64,000 nucleotides of DNA from CAHJXG01 sp964235485 (lineage in GTDB: Bacteria; Pseudomonadota; Alphaproteobacteria; Acetobacterales; Acetobacteraceae). Position numbers and translations under genes: made by a program. The DNA is taken from assembly GCA_964235485.1 (NCBI GenBank), contig CAXSAZ010000015.1:1-64000 (forward strand), read 5' to 3'. Shown piece after piece: positions 25,252 through 34,187 of this stretch. The notes under the pieces are model-generated. The model was not told the DNA's origin and made no database searches. It saw only the letters and a list, made by a program, of their open reading frames with translations. Each line of letters opens with the position of its first letter. The stretch's first letter is position 1.

Positions 25252-27333
25252 CTATTCCGCGGCCGGGGCCAAGGTGGCGGCGCGCATCCACACGGCGGTG
25301 TCGTGGAACACCGCGCCGCCGTTGGGCGCGGCCGGCGCGTCGCTGGTCAGCGCGTTGATGCCGACGCCGCCCGCGAAATCGGCGTTGGGCCACACGCTCT
25401 CGACCACCACCACGCCGGGCTGGGAGCCGGCGGCCAGGCGCGCGTGCACCGTGACCGTGCCGCGCTCGTTGCCGAGCGTCACCTGGCCGCCCTCTGCAAT
25501 GCCCAAGCGCGCCGCATCGTCCGGATGGACCAGGGCCGTGGGCCGGCCCTCGCGCTGGCGGCTGCCCGGCGTTTCGGTGAAGCTCGTGTTGAGGAACTGC
25601 CGCGCGGGCGCCGCAACCAGGCGGAACGGGTGGCCGGGCGTCGCCTCGTCCGTTGCGGCCCAGTGGTCCGGCAAGGCGGGCATCCCGGCATGGTGCGGGC
25701 CGACCGCGGCCCAATCGGGCGCGAAGCGGAACCGCCCGTCCGGGAAGCCGAACCCGGTCAGGAAATGGCTGCGCTCGAAACCCTCGTCGGCGTCGATCCA
25801 GCGCCGGGCGATCACCTCGGGGGCGCCGGGCCAGCCGGACGCGCGCAGCGTCGCGTCCACGAGTTCCATCGCCGTCATGTCGAATCCCGGGTGCGACGCG
25901 CCCAAGCGCCGGGCCAAGCCTTGCAGCACCTCGTGGTTGGACCAGCATTCGCCCGGCGGATCGATCAGCTTCGGCCCGACTTGCAGGTGCGTGTGGCCGC
26001 CGGCGGCATACAGGTCGTCGTGCTCCAGGAAGGTGGTCGCCGGCAGCACCACGTCGGCCAGCGCCGCCGTTTCCGTCATGAACTGCTCGTGCACGCAGAC
26101 GAACAGGTCGTCGCGGCCAAAGCCCCGGCGCACCCGGTTGCTGTCGGGCGCCACCACGACGGGGTTGGTGTTCTGAATGAACAGGGCCGTGACGGGCGGC
26201 CCGCCGCGGAGTTCGGCCGGGTCGCCGTCCAGCACGGCGCCGATCCGGCTCATGTCCATTTGCCGGGTGCCGGGGTCGCAGGCGTCGAGGCCCTCGATCA
26301 GCGTCTTGTCCCAGTGGTAGATGCCGTTGCCGCGGTGGTTCCAGAACGCGCCGCCGCCGCGGTGCCGCCATTTGCCGCCCACGGCCGGCAGGCAGGTGAC
26401 GGCATGGAGGTTGGCGCTGCCGTTGCGGCTGCGGGAAAAGCCGTAGCCGATGCGCAGGAATGCCCGGTCGGTGCGGCCGTACAGCGCCGCGAACGCCTCG
26501 ATCTCGGCGACGGTCAGCCCGGTGATCCCGGCCGCCCACTCCGGGCCGCGGTCGCGCAGGTGCGCTTCCAGCCGGTCCGGGCAGTCGGCATACCTGGCCA
26601 TGTACTCGCGGTCGGCGGCGCCGTCGCGGAACATGACGTGCATCACGGCGCAGGCCAGCGCGCCATCGGTGCCAGGGCGCGGCGCCAGGTGGACATCGGC
26701 CGCGGCGGCGCTGGGCGTGCGGTAGGGATCGACGACGACGAACTTCGCCCCCCTCCCCTTCCGGGCGCGGGTCACGTGGGTCATCACGTTCACCTGGGTG
26801 GAGACCGGGTTGCCGCCCCACATGACGATCAGGTCAGAGTCTGCCATTTCCCGTGGGTCCGGCCCGCCGAAGCGGCCGACGCCGGCGATCCAGCCGCTTT
26901 CGCTCGCCGTCGAGCAGATGGTGTTGTGCTGGCGCGAGTAGCGCATGACATGGCGCAGCCGGTTGATGCCGTCCCGCTGCACCAAGCCCATGGTGCCGGC
27001 GAAGTAGTAGGGCCACACCGCCTCCGGCCCATGCCGCGCCGCCGCGTCCATGAGCGCCCCGGCAACGCGGTCCAGCGCTTCCTCCCAGCCCGCCTCGCGA
27101 AACGCGCCGCTCCCCTTCGCGCCGGTGCGGATCAGCGGGCGGAGCAGGCGGCCCGGGTGGTGCGCCCGCTCGGCGTAGCGTGCGACCTTGGCGCAGATCA
27201 CCCCGGCGGTGTACGTGTTGTCCGCCGCGCCGCGCACCGCGCCGATGCGGGCATGGTCCAGCACTTCCACCTCCAGCGCGCAGGTGCTGGGGCAGTCATG
27301 CGGGCAAACGGTGCTGCGGAATGGGCCGGCCAT
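25252..27333 (-). CDS. Molybdopterin-dependent oxidoreductase
   Basis: 693-residue member of the molybdopterin (bis-MGD) oxidoreductase family. An N-terminal [4Fe-4S] motif uses Cys10, Cys14, Cys18 and Cys47; the region I-C-S-T-A-S-E-S-G near residue 140 is where the Mo ligand usually lies, and the C-terminal molydop-binding barrel includes P-G-S-R-Q-R-E-G near residue 590. No Tat signal, so it is probably cytoplasmic. The substrate is not evident; homologues of this size are often annotated as formate-dehydrogenase-like or generic reductases. Start ATG 27333 with AAGGA four bases upstream; no accessory subunit gene is adjacent. Confidence 0.85.
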   Translation of the reverse strand: MAGPFRSTVCPHDCPSTCALEVEVLDHARIGAVRGAADNTYTAGVICAKVARYAERAHHPGRLLRPLIRTGAKGSGAFREAGWEEALDRVAGALMDAAARHGPEAVWPYYFAGTMGLVQRDGINRLRHVMRYSRQHNTICSTASESGWIAGVGRFGGPDPREMADSDLIVMWGGNPVSTQVNVMTHVTRARKGRGAKFVVVDPYRTPSAAAADVHLAPRPGTDGALACAVMHVMFRDGAADREYMARYADCPDRLEAHLRDRGPEWAAGITGLTVAEIEAFAALYGRTDRAFLRIGYGFSRSRNGSANLHAVTCLPAVGGKWRHRGGGAFWNHRGNGIYHWDKTLIEGLDACDPGTRQMDMSRIGAVLDGDPAELRGGPPVTALFIQNTNPVVVAPDSNRVRRGFGRDDLFVCVHEQFMTETAALADVVLPATTFLEHDDLYAAGGHTHLQVGPKLIDPPGECWSNHEVLQGLARRLGASHPGFDMTAMELVDATLRASGWPGAPEVIARRWIDADEGFERSHFLTGFGFPDGRFRFAPDWAAVGPHHAGMPALPDHWAATDEATPGHPFRLVAAPARQFLNTSFTETPGSRQREGRPTALVHPDDAARLGIAEGGQVTLGNERGTVTVHARLAAGSQPGVVVVESVWPNADFAGGVGINALTSDAPAAPNGGAVFHDTAVWMRAATLAPAAE

Positions 27334-27419
27334 GCGCGTTCCTTCGGCGGGTCGCCCGGGCACCGGCCCGGGCCTGCCGTTCCTTTACGGTGTCCGAGGC
27401 CGGGATGGGAAGCGGCGCT

Positions 27420-28404
27420 TCAGGCAGGGCTAAGCCGAAGCAGCCGGTCGGCGTTGCCGTGCGCGATCTTGGCCAGGTCGGCCGGGGAAACGGGCAAGCC
27501 TTTCAGGAAGCTGCCGCCGACATCGTTGGGGATGAATGGAAAATCCGTGGAGTACATGATCCGGTCCGCCCCAAAAGCCTGGAGCAGCGCCAGGAAAAGC
27601 GGCAACGTCCTGAACCCGCTGGTCGTGACATGCACCTGTTCGAGGATCGTCTGGCTCACGCTGCGGGAAGTTTTGCGGGCGGTACCGAACACCTCGTCGA
27701 AGCGGGGCAACATGGTCGCCAGCCCCTCGCCCATGTGGCCGATGATCAACTGAAGCCTGGGATGGCGGTCCAGCGCGCCGGACAGCACGAGGCGCAGCAC
27801 GTGGACAGCCGTGTCCGCGTGCCAGCCCCAGCCCATGGCGGCGAACGGGAACGACACGTCGCCCGGCAGGTTGTCATAGTAGGCCGCGCGCACCGGCGCA
27901 TCCGGGATGGAGATAGATCGGCACCTCCAAGGCCTCGGCCCGCGCCAGGACCGGCTCGAACCGGGGATGGTCCAGGAAGCAGCCATCGGTGGCGCCGCTG
28001 ACCAGGGCGCCGCGGAAGCCGAGCTGCCGGACCGCGCGCTCCAGCTCGTCCGCCGCGGCCTCCGGCGCCGTCAGCGGCAGGTGGGCGAACCCGGCGAAAC
28101 GCCCGGGATGGGCCGAGATCGCGGCGGACATGGCATCGTTCGCCTCCCGCGCCCAGCCTGGCCCCTCGGTCGGCGGAAGCATGTCGGCGCCGAGAGCTGC
28201 CACCGAGAGTACCTGCACCGTGACGGCGCTTTCGTCCATGGCCTGCAGCCGCTTCGGACCGACCTCGGCCATTGCGTCGATCTCGTTGAGCGGACTCCAG
28301 ATCTGGCCCTGCGCCGGGATGCCCCGCCGGGCGATGACCTCCGGGCTGATCCGCTTGATCAAGGCGGGCACGGTGAAATGTTCCTCAAGGGCGACGACGC
28401 GCAT
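27420..28404 (-). pseudogene. Amidohydrolase-2 family protein, frameshifted
   Basis: The first part (28404-27874, M-R-V-V-A-L-E-E-H-F) and the second part (to 27420) are two halves of one metal-dependent amidohydrolase of the aminocarboxymuconate-semialdehyde decarboxylase type. Frame one runs V-P-I-Y-L-H-P and then fails; frame two resumes with D-A-P-V-R-A-A-Y-Y-D-N-L, exactly where the family continues. The phase change lies at about 27902-27908, in a GGG run, and could be a real one-base insertion, a two-base loss, or a sequencing error. The rest (G-H-M-G-E-G, T-D-F-P) is intact. Joined length about 325 residues. Confidence 0.8.
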
Positions 28405-28573
28405 GGATTCCTCTTTGCTGACCGTTCCTCCTACGCGGGGCCGTCATGCGCGGTTTCCTGAACCGGGCACCGCCTCGGCCCGAAGCGTTCCGTTGCGGCC
28501 AAGACACGGACCGCGCAACAATCCGAGTGCAATGCAATTTTAACAACGTAATGTGTTGCGTTGCTGCATCTGC

Positions 28574-28598
28574 GGAACGAACCTGCCTGTATGGCGTG
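28574..28598 (+). promoter_or_regulatory. Candidate EcfG-type general stress promoter
   Basis: GGAAC (28574-28578), 16 bases, then CGTG (28595-28598). The alphaproteobacterial general-stress sigma factor EcfG recognises GGAAC-N16/17-CGTT, so one base differs. It sits about 40 bases before the ferritin-like gene's ATG. Confidence 0.45.
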
Positions 28599-28640
28599 GG
28601 CGGCCTACGAATCGCCGCGCAAAACGTGGGAGCCAGCCTT

Positions 28641-29552
28641 ATGGACAATCCAGTTGCCTCGACCGAGCCGGCGCAGGAGGGCGTCAACCGACGCGCGCTG
28701 ATCAACCAGTTCGGCAAGACCGCCGCCGCCGTCATGGCCGTGGGCGCGGCGGCTACCGCCGGCGTGACGCTTTCCAGCCTGCCGGCCGAAGCGCAGGGCA
28801 TCACCGACGCCGACATCCTGAACTTCGCGCTGAACCTGGAGTATGTCGAGGCCCAGTACTACATCCGCGCCTTCTTGGGCCGCGGCCTGGACCCGTCCGA
28901 CATCAGCGATCCCAACGGCGTCGGCAACGCGGGCTTCGTGCTCGGCGGCTCGGCCGTGCCGTTCCAGACCGCCTCCATTGCCGCCTACGCGCAGAAGATC
29001 ACGATTGACGAGGTGAACCATGTCCGCTTCCTGCGGCGCGTGCTCGGCAATGCCGCGGTGGCGCAGCCGAACATCGACCTGCTGAACAGCTTCAATGCCC
29101 TGGCGTTCGCGGCGAAGCTCGTGCCGAACGCCAACACGCAGTTCAACCCGTTCGCCGATGAGGTCAGCTTCCTGCTGGGCGCGTTCATCTTCGAGGACGT
29201 GGGCGTCACCGCCTATGCCGGGGCCGCGGCGCTGCTGCAGAACAAGGACTACCTGGCCGCCGCCGCCAGCATCCTGGCCATCGAAGCCTACCACGCCGGC
29301 ACGGTCCGCACCGTGCTCGGCAGCCTCGGCCAGCAGGCTGCGGCCAACGCCATCTCCGCCGTACGCGCGTCCGCGGGCGGCGGCAAGGAGCAGCCTTTGT
29401 CGCTCCCCAACCTGTCGATCAACACCTCGCCGGCGGACACCGACTCGCTCGCGTTCCGCCGCACCACTACGGAGGTGCTGAACATCGTGTACAACGGGCG
29501 CAGCACCGGCGGCGGCTTCCTGCCGAACCAGGCCAACGGCGCCATCCGCTGA
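28641..29552 (+). CDS. Tat-exported ferritin-like domain protein
   Basis: 303-residue protein with a twin-arginine-type signal (N-R-R-A-L-I-N-Q-F-G-K, then an Ala-rich core to about residue 52) and a ferritin-like four-helix domain (PF13668 type, as in desiccation-related proteins). Candidate metal or core residues are E-Y-V-E-A-Q-Y-Y near residue 70 and D-E-V-N-H near 123. The ATG at 28641 has GGGAG eight bases upstream; the longer reading frame from 28446 has no support. A stress or oxidative-protection role in the periplasm is likely but unproven. Confidence 0.87.
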   Translation: MDNPVASTEPAQEGVNRRALINQFGKTAAAVMAVGAAATAGVTLSSLPAEAQGITDADILNFALNLEYVEAQYYIRAFLGRGLDPSDISDPNGVGNAGFVLGGSAVPFQTASIAAYAQKITIDEVNHVRFLRRVLGNAAVAQPNIDLLNSFNALAFAAKLVPNANTQFNPFADEVSFLLGAFIFEDVGVTAYAGAAALLQNKDYLAAAASILAIEAYHAGTVRTVLGSLGQQAAANAISAVRASAGGGKEQPLSLPNLSINTSPADTDSLAFRRTTTEVLNIVYNGRSTGGGFLPNQANGAIR

Positions 29553-29560
29553 CGGCCGCC

Positions 29561-29581
29561 GGGGCGGACCTGGTCCGCCCC
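29561..29581. terminator. Hairpin between convergent genes
   Basis: GGGGCGGA and TCCGCCCC form a perfect eight-base stem over a five-base loop, ten bases after the ferritin-like stop and just before the end of the convergent patatin gene. No T-run follows on either strand, so it may work with Rho or only as a 3' stabiliser. Confidence 0.5.
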
Positions 29582-29597
29582 CATCGGCTTCCGCGGC

Positions 29598-30731
29598 TCA
29601 GGCGCCTGAGTACTCACGGACCGAGACTCCGGCTCCCGGTCCCTGGCCAGCCGGCCCGAGGGTTCGCAGCACGGCCCGCATCGCGTCCTCCCCGGCGCGC
29701 CAACGGTCGGCGAGCGTCGCGCGGGAAAAGTCGAACACCTTGGCGGGACCGGCCTCGTCGAGGCCCGCGCGGTAGCTGAGGTAGTGCATCTCCGTCTGCC
29801 GCCGCCGGCCCTCGGCGAGCAGCGCCGCAATATCCGGCCGGTGGCACAGCTCAGGCGGCAGCATCTCGCCGAGGCGGCCAATGGCGGCGCGCAGCCGTTG
29901 TTCCCGCTCCTGCCCTTCCCCGAGCCGGCGCGTCTGGTTGCCGAACGCCAGGTCGGTGGCGCGCGACAGGCTGGCGCCCAGGGTGTGCGGGCGGCTGCCC
30001 TCCAGGGCGAACAGGTCGATGACGAAGCACAGCGCACCATCAAAGGCCGGGTCGTCGAGGAGGTCGAGCGGCGCGTTGGAGGCCAGCCCTCCATCACCCA
30101 GCAGCCTTCCCTCGATCTCGACCGGGGCGAACAAGGGCAGCAGGGCGCAGGACGCCACGACATGCTCCGGCCCGACCCGCGTGCCCCGGCCCGTGTCGAA
30201 CACCACGCGCTCGCCGCTGACAACATCGGTCGTGCAAAGGCTGAGGCGCACGTTTCCCCGGTTGAGGCGGTCGAAGTCAATCAGCTTCACAAGCTGCGCG
30301 CGCAGCGGCGCCAGGTCGTACAAGGCGGACACATCGCCGACCCCGGCCCGCGGACCCGGCGAAAGGCGCGGACGGAAGATGCCGGGACGGCCGAAGAACA
30401 ACGTTTCCAAAACGCTCGCCTGGTTGTGCGCCTGCCGCCAGACGCCCGCGTCCGGCACGCCGAACCAAAAGGACGCGGCCGGGGTCGGGTCGGTCGTGGC
30501 GGCCTGCCAGAACTGCCGCAGGCGGTCGATGCGGTGCTCCGGCGCGTTCCCCGCAATGATCGCGGCGGCCACGGCGCCGATGGAGCTTCCCAAGACCCAA
30601 TCCGGAAGCGGCCCGCCATCGTCCTGCAACGCGGCATACGCCCCGGCCTCATAGGCGCCGAGGGCGATCCCGCCGGCAAGCACCAGGGCGGTCTGCCGCT
30701 TCGGAAGGGACGTGCGGCTGTCGTCGGGCAT
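29598..30731 (-). CDS. Patatin-like phospholipase
   Basis: 377-residue patatin-family lipid acyl hydrolase. The oxyanion-hole motif A-G-G-I-A-L-G-A-Y is at residues 19-27, the nucleophile Ser50 lies in G-S-S-I-G (48-52), and the dyad aspartate is Asp213 in D-G-G. No signal peptide is obvious, so it is probably cytoplasmic or membrane-associated. Downstream of selO by 44 bases and in the same direction; possibly a shared transcript. Confidence 0.9.
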   Translation of the reverse strand: MPDDSRTSLPKRQTALVLAGGIALGAYEAGAYAALQDDGGPLPDWVLGSSIGAVAAAIIAGNAPEHRIDRLRQFWQAATTDPTPAASFWFGVPDAGVWRQAHNQASVLETLFFGRPGIFRPRLSPGPRAGVGDVSALYDLAPLRAQLVKLIDFDRLNRGNVRLSLCTTDVVSGERVVFDTGRGTRVGPEHVVASCALLPLFAPVEIEGRLLGDGGLASNAPLDLLDDPAFDGALCFVIDLFALEGSRPHTLGASLSRATDLAFGNQTRRLGEGQEREQRLRAAIGRLGEMLPPELCHRPDIAALLAEGRRRQTEMHYLSYRAGLDEAGPAKVFDFSRATLADRWRAGEDAMRAVLRTLGPAGQGPGAGVSVREYSGA

Positions 30732-30775
30732 GTAACTGCTTTCTGATGGAGGAACGGCGTGCCCGGCGGAATCCT

Positions 30776-32251
30776 TCAGGTCCCGCAGAACGTCCGATAC
30801 GATGGATCAACCTGCGTCGGCGGCAGGGCATACGGCTCGAAGCCCGGCCGATCCTCGAAGGGCTGCGCCGTGGCGTCCAGCAAGGCCTCGAACGGGCCGA
30901 GGTCGTCCTGCAAGGCGGCGGCGAGCGCCGCTTCAACGAGATGGTTGCGCGGGATGACGGCCGGGTTCACCTGCCGCATGGCGGCGGCACGCGCCGGGTG
31001 CGGCGCGGGTTCCGCAGCCAGCCGTGCGCGCCAACGGGCGGCCCACTCGTCATACGCGCCGCCGTCGGCGAACAGCGTCCGCACGGCGGCGTCCCCGTCC
31101 GGCCTGGCCGCCGCCGCGCACAAGCGCCGGAACGTCAGCGTCCAATCCGCCGCGTTCTCCGCCATGCGGGTCAGCAGGTCCTGGAGCAAAGCAGTGTCGC
31201 CTTCCTGCTCCGTTTCAAAGCCGGCCTTGCGACGCAGCCCGCCGAAGTAAGCGGCCTCGAAGCGCGGGCCGAAGGCGGCGAGCGCTTCTTGCGCAGAGGC
31301 CAGGCCGGCATCCTGGCCGTCCCCGAGCAGCGGCAGCAGGGCCTCGGCGAGACGGGCCAGGTTCCAGTGCGCGATCCGGGGCTGGTTCGCGTAGGCGTAG
31401 CGTCCATCCTGATCGATGGAACTGAACACCGCGGCCGGGTCGTAGGCGTCCATGAAAGCGCAGGGGCCGTAATCGATGGTCTCGCCGGAGATGGCAGTGT
31501 TGTCGGTGTTCATCACGCCGTGGATGAAGCCCACCAGCACCCATTGCGCCACCAAGTCCGCCTGCCGGGCGATTACGCCGTCCAGCAGGGCGCGGTAAGG
31601 GTTCTCGGCACCGGCAGCGTCCGGGTAGTGCCGGGCGATCACGTAATCGGCCAGCGTTCGCACTGCCTCCACGTCGCTGCGGGCGGCGAAGTATTGGAAC
31701 GTGCCGACGCGGATGTGGCTGGCGGCCACGCGGGTCAGCACCGCGCCGGGCAGCATCGTTTCGCGGATGACTGTTTCCCCCGTGGCGACCGCGGCCAGCG
31801 TCCGAGACGTTGGAATGCCCAGGGCCGCCATCGCCTCGCTGACGAGGTACTCGCGCAGCACCGGCCCCAACGCGGCGCGGCCGTCGCCCCGGCGGGAGAA
31901 CGGCGTGGGTCCAGACCCCTTGAGCTGGATGTCCCGCCGCCGGCCGTCCCGCCCGACCACCTCGCCCAGCAGGATGGCCCGCCCGTCTCCAAGCTGCGGC
32001 GAGAAGCCGCCAAACTGGTGCCCGGCATAGGCGAGGGCAATCGGCTCCGCGCTCTCCGGCACGGTGTTCCCAGAGAAAACGTCCGCCGCTTCGGGACCGC
32101 CCAGGCCGCTCGGGTCGATCCCAAGCTGCTCCGCCAGGACGGCGTTGACCCGCAGCAGCCGGGGCGCCGCGACGCGGGTTGGCTCGATGCGCGCGTAGAA
32201 GCGGTCCGGCAGGCGGGCGTAGGTGTTGTCGAATGGGATGTGGATGGGCAT
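30776..32251 (-). CDS. selO: Protein adenylyltransferase SelO (YdiU family)
   Basis: 491-residue SelO pseudokinase, which transfers AMP to protein Ser/Thr/Tyr residues. The kinase-like fold is visible: I-Q-L-K-G-S-G-P-T-P-F-S-R carries the nucleotide-binding lysine, and H-G-V-M-N-T-D-N with D-Y-G-P-C-A-F-M-D gives the metal-binding residues. The C terminus ends F-C-G-T; the cysteine three residues from the end aligns with the selenocysteine of animal SelO. The start is ATG 32251, at M-P-I-H-I-P-F-D-N-T, where the family begins; an upstream ATG adds 65 unrelated residues. Confidence 0.94.
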   Translation of the reverse strand: MPIHIPFDNTYARLPDRFYARIEPTRVAAPRLLRVNAVLAEQLGIDPSGLGGPEAADVFSGNTVPESAEPIALAYAGHQFGGFSPQLGDGRAILLGEVVGRDGRRRDIQLKGSGPTPFSRRGDGRAALGPVLREYLVSEAMAALGIPTSRTLAAVATGETVIRETMLPGAVLTRVAASHIRVGTFQYFAARSDVEAVRTLADYVIARHYPDAAGAENPYRALLDGVIARQADLVAQWVLVGFIHGVMNTDNTAISGETIDYGPCAFMDAYDPAAVFSSIDQDGRYAYANQPRIAHWNLARLAEALLPLLGDGQDAGLASAQEALAAFGPRFEAAYFGGLRRKAGFETEQEGDTALLQDLLTRMAENAADWTLTFRRLCAAAARPDGDAAVRTLFADGGAYDEWAARWRARLAAEPAPHPARAAAMRQVNPAVIPRNHLVEAALAAALQDDLGPFEALLDATAQPFEDRPGFEPYALPPTQVDPSYRTFCGT

Positions 32252-32465
32252 GGCGTTCAATCCTCGAAGCAGCCAGCCGGCCCCGCGGCGCAAGCCCTGA
32301 CCGGGACCGCACGCCTCACATGGGAGGGCCGTCAGGATCAGGCAAGCTTGCCGGGCCGACGCGGAGCCGCCGCCCCGTTCACGACGGCACAACGAGGAGG
32401 CGGCGGAATGGCTGCACCGCGCGTCGCCCGCAATCGCGTGATACACCGGAGCGTGAACCGCCGGC

Positions 32466-33512
32466 CTACGTCACCACCATCGCGCTCGACCCGGGCAAGC
32501 CAGAGGCGAAATCCTGCCCCATCAAGCGCGACGGCGTGCAAAACCCAGCCGGCGGCGGCCGGCCCAGCACCGAGGACACGACGCCGAGCGCGCTGCTCAC
32601 AGTGAAATCATAACCGTTCGCGGTCCGCATCCGGCAGGTCCGGCGCAGACCGCCGGCCTCCGCCTCGCCCCAAACAAAGGACGGCCGCCCGGCCCGCGCG
32701 TCGGCGTCCGGGCCGCGCACCGTGCCGGCACGCCGGGTCACGGCGTCGCGCACCAGCGGGACCGCCATCAAGGGTTCAATCAGAAAGCCGAGCCTGGCCG
32801 CGAGCGCCGCCGCGGGCGGGACGGCGGCGTAAACCTCGATGTTCGGAATGCCCGTGGTGTGGAACGCGGTGCTGACGTCGCCCCATCCGACCGTCACCGC
32901 CGTCCGCACGCCGTTGCCGAAGTCGATCCGCCGGGTGCGGTGGCCGTGCGGCACCCGGACGATCCGCCCGTCCCGCCGCACCCGCCCGCCCAGCGCGATG
33001 CCTTCCGCCGCGGTTTTCGCCGTGCCGGGCGAAACGGCGGAACGGGTGTCGAAGCCGAGCCGCAGATGCGTCGCGCCCGGCAGCGCGTCTTTCAGCGCGG
33101 CGGCGACGCAATCGGTCGGCACCACGTCGAACCCGACGCCGGGGCACAGCAGCACGCCCGCCGCCCGCGCCAGCGCGTGTCGGGCATGGGCCTGCTCGAA
33201 CACGTCGATCTCCCCGGTGATGTCGAGGTAGTGCGCGCCGCTCCGCAAGCAGCGTTCCATCATGGGCGCGCCCGTCGCCGAGAACGGCCCGGCGCAATGC
33301 AGCACGAGCGCCATGCCGCGCAGCGGGTCCGCCGCGTCGTCCGCCCGGTCCAGGGCGAACACCCGATGGGGCAAGCCAAGCTCCTGTGCGAGCGCGCCGA
33401 CCCGGCCCGGATCGCGTCCGGCCAGCGTCGGCGCCCATCCGCGCCGCGCCGCTTCCCGCGCAATCAGTTGCCCGGTGTAACCGTTCGCCCCGTACAGCAT
33501 CCATGGCGGCAT
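32466..33512 (-). CDS. Saccharopine-dehydrogenase-like (trans-acting enoyl reductase type) protein
   Basis: 348-residue NAD(P)-binding protein. The Rossmann motif Y-G-A-N-G-Y-T-G-Q-L is at residues 7-16 and H-C-A-G-P-F lies near 71-76. It belongs to the saccharopine dehydrogenase/trans-acting enoyl reductase superfamily, whose actinobacterial members reduce polyketide lipids; the bacterial substrate here is unknown. It stands alone between the SelO gene and a divergent hypothetical gene. Confidence 0.85.
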   Translation of the reverse strand: MPPWMLYGANGYTGQLIAREAARRGWAPTLAGRDPGRVGALAQELGLPHRVFALDRADDAADPLRGMALVLHCAGPFSATGAPMMERCLRSGAHYLDITGEIDVFEQAHARHALARAAGVLLCPGVGFDVVPTDCVAAALKDALPGATHLRLGFDTRSAVSPGTAKTAAEGIALGGRVRRDGRIVRVPHGHRTRRIDFGNGVRTAVTVGWGDVSTAFHTTGIPNIEVYAAVPPAAALAARLGFLIEPLMAVPLVRDAVTRRAGTVRGPDADARAGRPSFVWGEAEAGGLRRTCRMRTANGYDFTVSSALGVVSSVLGRPPPAGFCTPSRLMGQDFASGLPGSSAMVVT

Positions 33513-33544
33513 GACGCCTCGCTTCGGGACCGTGCATCCCTTGT

Positions 33545-33572
33545 TTGCATTGCGGCGCGTCTCGCGTATGAG
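33545..33572 (+). promoter_or_regulatory. Candidate promoter of the 156-aa hypothetical gene
   Basis: TTGCAT (33545-33550), 16 bases, TATGAG (33567-33572), followed by AAAAGGAA and ATG at 33599. Both hexamers are near sigma-70 consensus. Confidence 0.4.
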
Positions 33573-33598
33573 GCGCTTTTGAACAAAAGGAACACCCC

Positions 33599-34069
33599 AT
33601 GCCCCGCAAATCGAAAGCCGCTCTCGCCGCCGAAACCGCCGCGCTGGAAGCGGCGCCCGCGCCGGCCCGCCGCGGCCGTCCGCCCCGGGCCTCCAAGGCT
33701 ACGCCGAAGCCGTCCGCGGAGGAAGCGGGCAGCGCGCCCAGCACGGCCGCCGCGGAGGCCGAAGCCACGACCGGGCCGAACGGCGCCATCATGCCGACGT
33801 CCGAGCCGATGGACGCAGGCGAGGCGCCAGCCGACGCTGCCGCCGCCGAAATGGCCGCGGCCGAGCCGACGCCGCCCCCGGCCAAAGACGCGCCGGTGCC
33901 ATCGAAGCCAGCCGCGCGATGGGACCCGGCCGCCGACACGGTGCAGTTCGATTGGCCCGAAATCGAGCAAACGGCGTCGCGGCCAGGCCCCAACCAGGTC
34001 ATGGCCAAGCTGCTGGTCGCAGCGCGCGCCGAGGGCGCAACCTCGCGCTGGCCGTTCGGGGAGGCGTGA
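33599..34069 (+). CDS. Hypothetical protein with AT-hook-like motif
   Basis: 156 residues, Ala/Pro/Glu-rich and probably disordered in the middle. R-R-G-R-P-P-R at residues 24-30 resembles an AT-hook DNA-binding core, and the first ten residues are Lys/Arg-rich. The last 45 residues (R-W-D-P-A-A-D-T-V-Q-F-D-W-P to W-P-F) look folded. AAAGGAA seven bases before ATG supports translation. A nucleoid-associated role is only a guess. Confidence 0.65.
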   Translation: MPRKSKAALAAETAALEAAPAPARRGRPPRASKATPKPSAEEAGSAPSTAAAEAEATTGPNGAIMPTSEPMDAGEAPADAAAAEMAAAEPTPPPAKDAPVPSKPAARWDPAADTVQFDWPEIEQTASRPGPNQVMAKLLVAARAEGATSRWPFGEA

Positions 34070-34187
34070 CGCCCAGCCCTGCCTTGCCCGGCCGTTGTCG
34101 GCGGCCGGACCTGGCGAACCGGCCATAGATTCGGACATGGCAGGCTGGACCGGCATGGCGGCGACGCGCTGGCGGGCGCCCGGGCAG

